A stretch of DNA of 64,000 nt from Anoplopoma fimbria. Lineage: Eukaryota > Chordata > Actinopteri > Perciformes > Anoplopomatidae. The notes beneath the pieces are model-generated. The model did not search any database, was not told where the DNA came from, and worked only from the letters and a program-made list of their open reading frames with translations. A program made the position numbers and the translations under genes. Positions 38,109-50,285 of this stretch are shown piece after piece. The stretch is from positions 6,970,903 to 7,034,902 of the forward strand of contig NC_072450.1 in NCBI RefSeq assembly GCF_027596085.1, given 5' to 3'. How positions within the stretch are numbered: position 1 is the first letter of the stretch; every line of letters begins with the position of its first letter.

Positions 38109-38703
38109 GAGCTTTATTTAAAGCTGAGCACACAGCAGACAGACAGGCAGGCAGGGTCAGACTCACATTGGGAAACAGGCAGGGGATCAGGCAGACGGAA
38201 ACCAGAGGAAGCGGAGGCTAAACTCGTGGTCGGGGACAGAAGGCTAAGGTGGCTAACCGAGGCAAAGGCAAGGTAGGGGAATCCGGTGGTCGGGGACAGA
38301 AGGCTGAGTCGTTGACCGGGGCACAGGCAACGGGAAATCAGTCCACGGGAAATTGCTGGAAGGTCTGACATAAATGCAACGAACGATCTGGCAGCGAGTG
38401 TGTGACTGACTGGGGTTTAAATACTGCAGGGTGTAGGTGCAGCAGAGTGAGCAGGTGAGAGGGATGGTGCTGATGAGGTGGGTGTGGCAGACAGGTGCAC
38501 TGCATGAGGCTGATTAGGTGAGTGAGGGAGAGTGTGGTGAGAGAGAGAGGGGGCTGGGCTGTGAGCTGGAAGTGGAACTGGGAGTGGCCAGAGTGAACTG
38601 AGAGAGAGTGACAGGCAGGTGAACAGAGTGAGCCAATTAGGTGAGTGAGACAGAGTGACAGGGAGTATGGAGCTACTGACAGTACGGAGGAAGAACTGTG
38701 ACA
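38051..38703 (-). mobile_element. Solo LTR-like element, 653 bp
   Basis: Starts TGTCACGGATGGGG and ends AGAACTGTGACA, so it has TG...CA ends with short inverted TGTCAC/GTGACA. It is flanked by the 5-bp duplication ATTAT (38046-38050 and 38704-38708). On the minus strand it contains a TATTTAAA TATA-like site near 38417 and AATAAA near 38112, in LTR order. No internal gag/pol and no second LTR is present, as expected after LTR-LTR recombination. The plus strand is purine-rich. Confidence 0.6.
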
Positions 38704-39035
38704 ATTATTGTGCAATTTGTTGCAGACGCTCACTGTCTTTGTGAACTCTGGTGAAGCCCTGACTTTGCTACTAGCGCCATCATCCGATAAAAATGTGTCC
38801 AGTACTTTGGTTTATTTATACAACAGTTAACACCAACACCAAATTCAAATCAGGGGAGATTTCATTAACTGGTTTAGATGAGGCTAAACAAAGGCTACGC
38901 ATGGCTGTAGAAGGCTGCGAACAGGAAATAGCCATGGCCATCCAACCCATCTACGAGAGAAAACCTGGAGAGACTTCTTCAGGACTTTGTTTTAATTGGG
39001 CAAGTTTCTAATTGGTCTTTCGTGTCAACTAGAAG

Positions 39036-39332
39036 CATTACATTACATTACAGTCATTTCAGCAGACCCTTTTATCCAAAGTGACTTACAATCAGTAGTA
39101 TATTACATATAATTCACCCATTCACACTGATGACAGGGCTACCATGCAATGTGTCACCATCAGACTCTAACTAACATTCATGCAACATCCAGTCCACACC
39201 GATGGCAAGCCTTCAGGAGCAACTTGGGGTTAAGTGTCTTGGCCAAGGACACATCGACTGCATAAGCCGGGTATCGAACCACCGACCCTCTGATTGGAGA
39301 ACTACCTTGCTCTCCACTACGCCACAGCGGCC
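39036..39332 (-). mobile_element. tRNA-derived SINE, near full length
   Basis: Read on the minus strand it starts GGCCGCTGTGGCGTAGTGGA (A-box-like), has GGTGGTTCGATACCC (B-box-like), then GTGTCCTTGGCCAAGACACT, and ends with GGATAAAAGGGTCTGCTGAA and a (TGTAA)n-like tail. The same family occurs at 57519, 45815 and 8947-9308. This is not a functional tRNA gene: the body continues as SINE and no cloverleaf is intact. Confidence 0.8.
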
Positions 39333-40174
39333 ATGTTTCATGCTATCCGGAGATAGAGAAAAGCATTCACACATTGTGGGTTATCCGAGACAGCCGACGT
39401 CAACAGCATGAACAGCTGATCAGTCATTTGATTTTAATGTTCGCAGTCAGAATATATCTGGCAATGGTGTTACCATATCCAATTTAGCGCATCAACTCTT
39501 TTTTTCGAGAAAGGCAGAAACCACCTCAAGTAAGCATAAAACCTTTGTTGCACAGTTCAGGAAGTTTTATTGAATTTTATGTTTCCATACAGGTTTTCTA
39601 ATGGGATACCTCGAATGCAAAAAATAAATAAATATGGGAATGGAATCACTCATTCATCATTATTTCATCACACAGTCCCCAATGAAGCTCTAGACTCATA
39701 CTCTTTGGTTCTGACACCAAACTATTTCAAAACATTACTTCTCAGACGATCTGTTTCATGATTGTCAGTTCCAGTATTCATACTCTGTACATGATGACAG
39801 AGCTAAGATTAGCTTTCACCGGAACTAATATTAATGCCCTTGTTGTTTGTAATGGTAGAGCTATCATGCATGCAGTTCAGCTCTCATTGTACGTCAATTC
39901 TGTGACTAAATTTAGGATGCATGGATAGTTGGATGGAGTACAATTCACAGTGCATTAGCTCACACTATCTTTGTAAAGAAAGAAGTCAGGTAACCGCTAT
40001 AAGAAACATTAAACTACCAAAATTGAATAATTGTCTGTCTTTGGTCTGCACTACTTTATTGGAATGATTCCAGTTGAGATAACTCACTGGAGAAAAACAT
40101 TAAATCGTTGATTAAACCGATTACGGACAAACTTTGAATAATGGATGATGATTTCAATGCTGCTTTTTCTCCCA

Positions 40175-40197
40175 TTATCACACCTAGTGTGATAATG
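40175..40197. repeat. Perfect inverted repeat at duplication junction
   Basis: ATTATCACAC and GTGTGATAAT separated by CTA. It abuts and slightly overlaps the left end of the second duplication copy. Confidence 0.7.
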
Positions 40198-40609
40198 AAG
40201 CCTACATTCTTTGATGATTCCTTCCCCTCTAGCACCACAAGGATGTTGATATTTTGGGGTTAAGTTAAATATCTTGATATCTTTTGGATAGACTGATATG
40301 AAATTTCTCAGATGATGAACCGTGATGACTTTTGTGAATTATTGACTTTTCATTTTAGTGCCACTAGCAGTTGAAGGTCTTCACTTATCTAGTGAAATAT
40401 CTTAAAATCTATTCAACGGATTGGAACACATTTTTTGGAAGACATTCATGTTTTCCAAAGGATAAAAATCACAAGGACTTTATTGATCCCCTGACTTTCC
40501 CTGCATGAGGTTCACAAAGTGAAATGTCTTGCCAACTGTTGGATTGATTATTGTCACGGATGGGGTGTGGACCCAAAAGCAGTACGACCAGGAGACAGAT
40601 AAAGTTCTG
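40195..40609 (+). repeat. Direct duplication, copy 2 (truncates LTR)
   Basis: Copy of 37695-38108 located 2.5 kb further on. It carries the first 58 bp of the LTR-like element (TGTCACGGATGGGGTGTGG onward) and then switches abruptly to unrelated sequence after AAAGTTCTG. The left junction lies at a perfect 10-bp inverted repeat (40175-40197). Confidence 0.85.
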
Positions 40610-41099
40610 CAACCACTCCTTATATAGAAAATAACACTTCTTCTCATCAGGAGGTATTCATCTGCTCCTTGTCCATTTTTTTCTTCTTATCAGAACACTA
40701 AGTAATGGATTATCATTTCTATACCCTTAAATGAAAATCAAATCTTTTCATTAGTTCAGTTCTCACTTGACTCCACTAGAATGTAAAACCTTTTTCTACT
40801 GAATATTACTTCTTTACAGAAATTATTGTTGTCCTTAAAATTGATTCAGAGAGTTTTGGAGTTAAACTAACTTCAAACAAAATACCTTGAATCCAATAAT
40901 AACACAATACTGGGGCTTTAAGTAGGAGCTCTTTGTTCAGAAGACTCCAAAACATCTAGGCCCCATTCTCAATATCTAAAGTATCCAAACTGTTCTCTAC
41001 TTTCTCAAATCTTATCAGTACACTATTATCGTTAATACCATAGATTTAGAAAACTCAATTGTATTACAATAAATCATTTTCATTTCTCTGTATTTTTAT

Positions 41100-41425
41100 G
41101 CTGAAGGAAGATGAATGATAATATTGAATTGCTGGCCATCATTGAGTTCAGCAACCATTCAAATCAGTCAGGGGGGGTCAAAAAGAATTAATTTGTCAAT
41201 GCCAAGGCTATACCTTTTTAATATACTGATGGGATTTCTGATGAGAAAAGGCTGCGTGGGACGGTCCATAATGGACTCATCTGAGCGGCTCTGCCACATT
41301 TACATGTCTGCCAGTTGAGGCTTTTTTCTAATTTTACTGACATGCTTCAATTTCCCAGGCCCATCAGCACGCTCCCCACTGCCACAACAGCCCTGCAAGT
41401 CATTTCCATTTGACTTTTCTCTTAT

Positions 41426-41460
<35 letters not shown>

Positions 41461-42260
41461 CATTTTCCATATACTAGCCGGCGGGTGTTAATGTGAAAGC
41501 AAGGGTTTGAATTTTATGTGGAGAGGCCACATTTAAACATTTGACCAGCGTTTGTTCTCCTGGCTGCGTATAAAAAAAAACTGATGATAGATAGGAGACC
41601 AAATGTCACGGAAGAAATGGCTTTTGCCATGAATGTTTTATTCAGCCCGGTGTCGCGGCGATCACATTCATACAATAGAAAATGTAAATGTTATGCAGAG
41701 CGTTAAAAGAAAAAAAAAACCCACTATATATTTTATGACCTTCTATAAAAGAGGGTAAAATGACTTTCCATCCAAATAAGGCAGAAATGAAACACATATT
41801 TAATGGGAGTGGGAAATGGGAGTGTGAGCTTTTTCAGGAGGCAGAGGGGTGATATTCACTTAACCTGCCGGCTGAGGCGGTTCAACGGCTCTAACCTGCA
41901 CAGATTTATGCCCGTCTGTGGCCGTGCCTGTCTTCCTCTCCCCGCTATGTGGATAAATAAAATGGAGGCCTGTCTGTCTTGAGAGGCCCATCCACACACA
42001 GACAGGACTTGGGTGTGTGTTTTTTTTTTAAATGTTAATGTCATTCAGATTTATGGGAGGCAGATAGATGGCTGCTGAGGGAATGGCAGGCTAGATACAG
42101 TTTATTTATATATTTATTTATGTCATTGAAATGCACACAGACGAAAATGTTCGCCCCCTGAGCCTCCGCAGCACTCTGAACACCGGGCTGCCGCCGGCAC
42201 CATGCAGGCCTGTGTTTACAAATGAACAGAAAATAGAAAAAAATCTCAAGATTCAAGAGG
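41100..42260. promoter_or_regulatory. Candidate cluster of conserved non-coding elements
   Basis: About 1.1 kb of low-repeat sequence (apart from the CA tract at 41431) with evenly mixed composition, for example GCCGGCGGGTGTTAATGTG, GGTGTCGCGGCGATCACATT, AACCTGCCGGCTGAGGCGG and GGATAAATAAAATGGAGGCC. No open frame of note on either strand. Confidence 0.25.
41431..41457. repeat. (CA)n microsatellite, short
   Basis: CA array between two low-repeat patches. Confidence 0.95.
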
Positions 42261-42698
42261 TTTTCTGTTTATTCCTTTTTGTACTTGTTTAAGCTTGGTT
42301 GTTATCAGCTAGAAAATAAAGCAATATACAAGTTAATTTTATTAGCACACAAAGTGCTTTTGCCCACTGGAGCTTGAAGAGAGGAGCGAGAGTAGAAAGG
42401 CGAAGAGAGAGCACGCTGGCATGAAAGCCAAGTGTATTAATTCTCCTCCCATTCTCCTGCTGTGTTGTGATAGACTGAGTAATATGCAGGCTCACTTTCT
42501 ATGCCAAAGGGTAGGCGAAGGCTCACAGGAGAGGACTCTCTGAGTCAGTCTCTCTCTGCCCCGCTTGCTCTCTGCCTCTTTCTTTCCTTCCCTTTAAACA
42601 TCAGCAATGTGAAACTGTGAAAAAAATAAAACAATCATTTAAATTTCCCTTGAGATCCAGATTTACCCGCAACCATTCAACAATGCTTCCGATTTCTT

Positions 42699-42771
42699 CT
42701 TCTCTCTCTCTCTCTCTCTCACTGTCTCTCTCTCTCTCTCTCTCTCACCCTCTCTCTCTCTCTCACCCTCT
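42699..42771. repeat. (CT)n microsatellite, interrupted
   Basis: TC arrays separated by ACTG and two CACCC interruptions. Confidence 0.95.
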
Positions 42772-43259
42772 CTGCATGTGTGTGAAACGGTCGATACAGT
42801 ATAAATTAGGAGAACACTGAGCCACGCTGGCGTCCACGTGGAGTGACTGTGTATTAAATCACGTTAATTGATTAGCTGAAGTTCAGAAGAGGACAGCACT
42901 GTGTAGCACTCAGTCCTCTGCTGGAGTGGCTCCAGCTCGTTTCAGGTGACGACCTGAACACCTACGCTCACAATTAATCCACTGATCGCAGAGGTAACTT
43001 TCTCCATCTTATGCTTGTGTTTGGTAAGAACCCCCCCAATGTGCAATACCAGGACTCAGAGCCTAAATGTATGCATTGTATATGCTGTATCCTATTGCCA
43101 TAATACACACATGGTTTTATTATGCATACACTAAGAGTTGCAGACAACATTTACTTGATTTTTGAGTGTGTTTTTGGTGGACACTGGTGTCCAAAAATGC
43201 AATGCAGAAAAAAAACACAACGATTCTCATTTTTATTCAATGTCAGCCTACCATCTCCT

Positions 43260-43640
43260 CAGGAATATATCAAGGATTAAAAGATGTATGTCTCAGCAGG
43301 ATAGACTCCACTACTGTATCGGTGTGTTACAGACTGCTGCAGCTGAATAAGAATGCTAGTCATCACTAAGACCAGGAAACTGGATCACATCACTCTAGTT
43401 CTGAGGTCTTCACACTGGCTTCCTGTCTGACAAAGAATTTATTTTAAAATACTTCTGCTGCTTTATTATCAACAATTCAGAATTCTCAAGTTGTCTTGTA
43501 CAGGTCTGCTTTCTGTCACCATTTTTGGTCCATTTTTATGCACCATATATCTGAAACAAACTCCCATAAAACACTCACTTCTTTTAAATCAGGTTTGCGG
43601 CGGCCTTTCATTAAATCAAATATTTTTTTATTTCTTGCAC
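43260..43640 (+). mobile_element. L2-like LINE 3' end, decayed
   Basis: The order of motifs is that of the reverse-transcriptase C-terminus and tail of fish L2-type LINEs: TCAGCAGGATAGACTCCAC, CTGCAGCTGAATAAGAATGC, AAGACCAGGAAACTGGATCA, CTTCACACTGGCTTCCTGTC, ACAGGTCTGCTTTCTGTCAC, CTGAAACAAACTCCCATAAA, TTCTTTTAAATCAGGTTTGC. Frameshifts and deletions make it non-coding. Short open frames here are remnants. Confidence 0.65.
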
Positions 43641-44085
43641 TGCACTGTAACTTTTATTGTTGTCTTACTCTATTTTAGTGAGTAATATGGAATGATGACA
43701 CAGCTACGTTCTTAATTTCTACATCAAAAAGTACACTTTAGAGGAACTTGTTAAATTCAAATCATACTGTACATACTGTACTGTACACATCCGACTCAAG
43801 TTGCACAACAAATTCAGCAACTTGCCTGCACTGAATTGATAAATTCCCATAATATATACATACTGATATATTTCAACAGTCATTCAGCAAACAATTATTT
43901 ATTTGTTGTAAAATAACAATACAGCTAATTCAGTTTCTTGTGGCACATTTAAAAACAACAGGAACAATGTTGTCTGTTTTTTATTCTTTAACTGTATAAT
44001 GGTGAGAGGTGTTTCCAGTGTTTAACTGAGGTAAACAAAACAATAAAAATGCTTCTAAATAAAACACTGTCTTTCAAACAATGGC

Positions 44086-44088
<3 letters not shown>

Positions 44089-44171
<83 letters not shown>
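44089..44171. repeat. (GT)n microsatellite
   Basis: Uninterrupted TG array. Confidence 0.98.
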
Positions 44172-44174
<3 letters not shown>

Positions 44175-45068
44175 TATTCTTGGCTCCCCATTGCACTTGT
44201 TTATGATGGTCAGGCAGGGAGGAAGAGAAGGAAGAAGAGAGGATAAAGACGGGATCAAAGCATGTCAGCAGGTCAGACGGTCAGACAGTGAGGGTTGAAC
44301 TTCTAAACAGCCGAGACTCCCCCAGAAAGCAGAGCGACAGAATAAGAACAAAGGCGTCGGATAAAAGACAATGAACCCAACACGAGCAGAGAGACAGAGG
44401 AGACACTCAAAAGAGAAAAGGCAAAAAAGAAATTTGTTTGAAACATTGTTAAATCAGAGTGTTTGCTTGCACTGTGCATTTCACTTTGTTCTGTTTCCAT
44501 GGGTCTCCATTTTCCTGTTTTTTTCCACAGATGAATGTAACGCAGCCTTGAGATCACTAAAGACTTGCGTCTCCGGCGTGGATATATTATTAGACTGTGC
44601 TGTGTCTGAATCCACTCCCATGGTTACTCATTCACTACTTCCTACATATGAAACACTCAACACCTTTCTTTACAGTTTCACACACACACCTATAAATCAA
44701 CACTAACAGAGGCAGCGACAAATAACTGTAATTTTCACGTGAAGCATTGCAGGGTTTTGAGCGAGAAGTAAAGAGCATGCTATGGAGACTGCGTTTTTTT
44801 ATTTCAGTGTGAGAATGTTTGAAGGTTATGTATAGTGCATACGTAAGTGTCACACAAAGAAGTGACAAATGAAACAGAGGAACGTAAATCTAGTGCACTA
44901 TAGCGAATAAAAAGTGATTTCATCCACTACAACATTCATCCAAACCTTTTATTCTGAATAGTCTCATTGAGAGCAATGTGTGTTTTTTTGTCGGGAACAC
45001 CATGTTCACACTCACACACGTTAATCAAATGATGACACTTTGTCACGCCCCTCGGCATCTGATACTGA

Positions 45069-45195
45069 CGCCAGTAGTCCTTCAACAATAAACTGTGCTC
45101 AGAAGCAACATTTCCTCCAGAAAAGTAGTTCCAATTAACACCACACATTTATTTGTGGCGTCTACAGGATACTACCAAAGCCACTATCTAAATTT
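45069..45195 (+). repeat. Dispersed duplicate, copy 1 (pair with 46018-46125)
   Basis: Shares CTGTGCTCAGAAGCAACATT, TCCAGAAAAGTAGTTCC-type and GTCTACAGGATAC blocks with 46018-46125. The copies have diverged by small indels. Confidence 0.7.
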
Positions 45196-45814
45196 TAGCT
45201 ACTTAGGAGAAAGTGGGTCAATTGAACAAACACACGTATAATATTGATGTAATGATATATGATTTTTAATAAGTGTGTATACATGAAAATTGACCTCTAG
45301 CTCTACATTTAACACATTCTAAGCATGAAGGAGCAGTGAGCTGTGAATCACCCAGGTAGAAACTAGGGGATCAGTGTCTCGCTAAAGGAGACTTTAAAAT
45401 GTGGACAGTGTAGGAAACGTAGTGTGGTGGCACAGTTTAAAGACTGAAAAAAAGCTACTTAGGATGGGGGTCGGAGGGGATGATTAATGGCTGAGACAAA
45501 CAAACACAGGAGATCGCTGTTCGTGACCTGTGTGACTCCAGCATGTTGTTGTCTTTGTGTTCACAAATTACTTTACAAACAAAGTCATTTCAACTTCCAA
45601 CCTTCATCTTTTCCTAAATGTAACTAAGTGGTTTTGTTGCATAAAACTAAGCAAATGCTTTTGTTTGAATTCATAAGGTTAACCTTGGTTTAACAACCGT
45701 AGTGTTGACCTCATAGTTCGACAAGCTGGGTGAGATGAGGTTTCCAGTAAGTAGGTGTATTAAACCCTTTTTTCTGGACTTGAAATTACCACTATTTGCT
45801 TCAGGGGAACACAC

Positions 45815-45890
45815 ACATTACATTACATTGCATTACAGTCATTTAGCAGACGCTTTTATCCAAAGCGACTTACAGGAAGTGTATTCAACA
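45815..45890 (-). mobile_element. SINE tail fragment (TGTAA-tail family)
   Basis: Only the tail end is present: CATTACATTACATTGCATTA followed by CAGTCATTTAGCAGACGC and TTTTATCCAAAGCGACTTAC. The head is absent, giving a short 5'-truncated copy on the minus strand. Confidence 0.7.
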
Positions 45891-46017
45891 TAGGTATTCA
45901 AGAGAACTACTAGTCATCAGAAGTCATAAGTGTATCTCCTTTCTTAAACAAGCATCTAAAAGCATAAACCAGACTTCACACACTTCCACTTCGTCTGAAA
46001 CAAGAGTCGTGCCAAAA

Positions 46018-46125
46018 AAAACTGTGCTCAGAAGCAACATTTCCTCAGAAAAGTAGTTCCGATGAACACCACATCACTCCATTTGTGGCTTCTACAGGAT
46101 ACAGAGCCGCTATCTGAATTTGATA
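46018..46125 (+). repeat. Dispersed duplicate, copy 2
   Basis: Second copy of the block at 45069-45195, about 950 bp away in direct orientation. The left junction follows a short A run (GCCAAAAAAAACTGTG). Confidence 0.7.
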
Positions 46126-47155
46126 CCCTACTTAGAAGAAGAAACTGAACATCACATGAGAGAGCATGTTGAGAGCATATTTATTCTACAGCACAGTGAA
46201 GCCAAGTGTCCGTCCAGTATCTGCTATCAGAGGAAATCTGAATGAGTATTACTTGAGTGAGCACGTTACTTGTAGCAGCACGCTACATCCCTGTGCATCC
46301 TCATAAAATGGTTCGTATGATATCTCACAAAAAATGATTTCTTATTTTTCATGCATTGTTCTATGAATGTCCAGAAACACGAGTGATCAGCGCTCCTGTC
46401 TGAGCCCCTGTGGTGCAGAGCGTTGTGTTTAGGCAAAAAAGTTTTGGTTAGGTTCAGGAAAAGATTCTGGTTTGTGTTTATAAGGGGAGACACCTCAGGT
46501 AAATAGGGTTAAAATTAAGAAACAGCTATGGCCATGAAACTTCCCCTGTTGATTACTTACATAAAGAAAACTATTTGTAGAACACAAGTTTTCTGAAATG
46601 TTATGTTTGGATGTACATATGAGGTATTATGTTATTAAAAATGTGCTCGTTTGCATACATATCCAGATCATAAATCAGAAAAATGGATAAAGCAGGTTCA
46701 AAATTCTTTTAACTGAGGGCAATTTTGGATATCTCTTTGTATCGCTCCATAAATCAGAAAATACTGCCATGAAAAAGCAATAAGAAATCCATTTTCACAA
46801 TGTTTTTAGCAAAAAGATGTTCAATAAATCAGGCTATGAAGGGTTCATCCAGAAACCCCTCAGTTAAAATTGTCAGGAATGAAACTGGAAAGTTTAGTGT
46901 TTTTGAGAAAATGCATAAACAGCTGAAGAGGCTTAAAAAAAAGAAATAATCGATATCGCCATGCAACTTCCCCATTTGATTACTTACATTAGGACAATCA
47001 TTTTTGGTATTACATGGTATATATGAATTACAATGCCTTATTTTTTGTATCGTATAAGTATCAACAATAAGTGAGAACAGCCTGCCCTGTGTGGCATGCA
47101 TCAGTGTGGCCACCATGTTGGACTAACCTACTACCTCTCTGAGTGAATGTATCCG

Positions 47156-47267
<112 letters not shown>

Positions 47268-47428
47268 CAGGCAGGTTCGACAGTCTGGGACGTGTTTCAT
47301 TGCTCTGTTACCTGCTGTGAAAGTTGATGGGGTTCCCCACCGAGGACGTGCAAAATGATCCTGGCAAGTGATTTGTGTGTGTGTGTGAGAGCGAAACAGA
47401 GATATAGACTTCACCGTGTAATCTGACA

Positions 47429-47431
<3 letters not shown>

Positions 47432-47512
<81 letters not shown>
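47432..47512. repeat. (GT)n microsatellite
   Basis: Uninterrupted GT array, 165 bp after the previous one. Confidence 0.98.
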
Positions 47513-47515
<3 letters not shown>

Positions 47516-49155
47516 TGCTACAATTATACTTGAACAGGTGAGATAGGAAGCAACTGATTGAAAAGCAGAGCGTTGCAGTCTCACGCTGCGGCTCTCATTT
47601 TACCTCACAACTGCTTCAAAACCTGTTTGATTGTTGCTGTGTGACTCATTTCAATGTCTATTTTCTGAACTCTCCCTCTCTCCTTCCCTCATATCTCCGT
47701 TGTACAGGGGCCCTCATTGCAACTTGAGCACACATGCAAATGGTAAAAAAAATGTAGAAAATATAAAAAATAAAAATAACATTTTGTGGAAGGCACTAAA
47801 AAAGTGAACACTGTTTATTGTCATTCAAAATTGCAATCAAAACACATGATACCAATGTAGGTGGAAATCCTATCTGCTGATATTAACTTAACTGCAGATA
47901 TATACACTGTATATAATGATGGCTTGTCTGTCAGTCGATACATCGGGTAAGGAGACTGAAGGAGAGATTGCAGTACAGAAATGCCAAGTTTGACATAATT
48001 TACGTAAATTGACATATTTTAAAAGCGGTGTCACCTTTACATATTTTGTAACCAGAGAGAATTTGCAAGTCTTTACATATCTTGTCACAATTCTAAATAG
48101 CCAAATTTAAGAATCATTTTCTGTTCGTGTTTCGCGTTTACATTAAAAAACAAAGATATAAATATATAAATTACATCTTTTAACATTCAAATAGCCACAA
48201 GGGTTGAGGTGTCTCACTCAACTTATTGTGGGGTCTTCATGAGGTCTTCATCCAAAATTGTGGACCAAGCTGAAACAGATAAATAGATTTACAGATCTGA
48301 AGGGGACCCAAAGACATTCGAAACACTGGTCCAAAAACAGCCTCGATGACACTGCCAACAGCATGATGTGCCAAGAGAAGACATCTTTTTGTCATGTTTC
48401 ACTAGGAAGAGCACAGATGTGAAAAAAAAGAAAAAGAATGATGGCTGAGTTCCATTTAGGTGGTTCAGTTTCAAGGTTCTTGTATTTCTCATGTTGGCTC
48501 ACTGTCAGACTGCCATGGCTTACTGGGACACTTGTTAATGTTGTTAGTCACACCTGTGCTTTTCCTACAACAACAAGTCAAAATGTTTGTTTTAAAAAAG
48601 TCCTTTTAACGTAAGGAGGTCAAAAAGAGCAACTCGTCATTTTCCAGCTGGATCAAACAGAAATACGTGAAATTAACACGCTCTACTAACGTTGTTTAAA
48701 TTTAAAAACATGTGTAATTCATAGCACAATTCAAACAGGATCAAATATCACAATATTCATCCTAACTATTGAATAGTGTGTATATTTTTTCTGAAATAAG
48801 GAAGTGGCGGATGCAGTTTATTTTCTTCCAGGTCATATCATGTACATGAATCTTTCTTCCAACCACATGCTTCTGTTTTAGGATGTTTGCTCGAGGTGAT
48901 TGATGTGCGGATGAAATTGTCTGCTCCCTCTGTGAGTCTCCCGTTGGAGAGGATGGTGTTTTCATGAGGCTGAACGCTGTCAGAGTGTCTTGTGGAGCGG
49001 AGGGAGAGCTGGCGGAGGTGTGCTGTGGGGCTCAGTGCAGAGAGTCCGCCTGCTGCTGCATGTTTTATCTTCTGTCACTGAGCTTTCAGCGCTGCGCTCC
49101 GCCTCTCAGTGATTTACTGTCTTACAGCAGCCTCGTCACTGCACTGAGGAAGTGT

Positions 49156-49255
<100 letters not shown>

Positions 49256-50094
49256 TTGAGTGTATGGCAACACCAACAGAAACTGATAATGTGAGATATG
49301 TATGAGAATACATGATTTATAGAATATCTGTTTCGGAAAAAATAATAATGTCCCAAAAAGTGAAATTAATCGGCACCTATACAATATTGACTTTCAGTCA
49401 AGTAAAGTCAGCTACCATTCTTGAAACGGTCTCACAGTTTGATTTGATTTCATGCTATCAGAGTATAATACAGGACAAGTCAGTTATTGTATGACAAATT
49501 AATTTGAAATGATCTTTCACTAAGCTGAAGGACGGAGGGACAGACTGGAGCGATGATGTCATCCAGACACAAAAAAAAAATCATGGAGCTCCGTCATGGA
49601 CGGTGCATAATGGAACAACTGCAAGGACACTGTGACAGCAGCCATAGTGGTTTTTACTGGGAATGAGCCCTCCATTCAAATAAAACTCACTTGGATGGAA
49701 CAGAGGGGAGAAATGTGTGGGGAGGGTTATGTATCGGCCAGCCAGAGTTCAGGAAGGAACAGAGGATTTATCACCACCTATTTTCAAATAGGTCAAAACT
49801 TTTACATGAGCATGAATCAAAAGTACAAACTATTATAAATCTGGTTCAACAAAAACAAATATTTATGGAACAATTTGTATACAATTGACCCTTACATATT
49901 TAGAGGCAAACATGCCATGACCATGCACACTTCGGAGACAGGAGGTGTTTACGAGTTCAAACATTTGCTGTTGCTTGTCAAGCGTCAGCTTTCTGATAGA
50001 GAGTTTGAGAGTACAGAAACGATTGGTAACATTTAAAACAACAAAACTACTTGGTTAAGGTTAGAAAAGAACTCTTGATTGGTGTTAAAATACT

Positions 50095-50285
50095 TAAGTA
50101 CCAACGTAATGTAACAGCTGTAACAACATAACTGCCGTTAATAAACTACAACCGCCCTTAGACTTAATACGTAGCGTTACGTCACAAGCATAACATAAAC
50201 GCCCACTTTTGAATTCACACAAAACACAAACAGCGTTCTCCTGTGTGAAAGTCCTGTGTTTGTTTGACCAGTCATCAGCCATTAG
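50095..50285 (-). repeat. Dispersed repeat, inverted relative to 54075-54255
   Basis: On the minus strand it reads GGTCAAACAAACACAGGACT, CACACAGGAGAACGC, then GGGCGGTTGTAGTTTATTAA. The same order with divergence occurs on the plus strand at 54075-54255. Adjacent CAAAACTACTTGGTTAAGG at 50044 is also a common fish repeat motif. Confidence 0.5.

Larger units (their letters stand above)
37520..38810. mobile_element. Older dispersed fish repeat interrupted by a solo LTR
   Basis: The left part (to 38050) and right part (from 38709) are both of a common fish repeat type with recurring motifs: TTGATGGTCCCCAGAGGATG, CTCTAGCGCCACAAGGATG, TTAGTGCCACTAGCAG, TACTAGCGCCATCATC. Internal periodicity is visible, with 'N-GCGCCA' blocks following 'CTGACTTT' blocks. 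The flanks become continuous with the repeat consensus, as I recall it, when the 38051-38703 insert is left out. Confidence 0.6.

Noticed and set aside
39250..39332. tRNA gene suggested by A-box and B-box-like sequences
   Set aside because: The sequence continues as a SINE body with a TGTAA tail and recurs at several places; no intact cloverleaf.
43491..43685. Overlapping short frames near 43.5 kb as genes
   Set aside because: They lie in a decayed L2-like LINE tail and are frameshifted remnants.
44371..44706. Possible exon after a good acceptor (TTTTTTTCCACAG at about 44530)
   Set aside because: The following frame has no recognised similarity and no matching donor or partner exon; pyrimidine-AG strings are common by chance.
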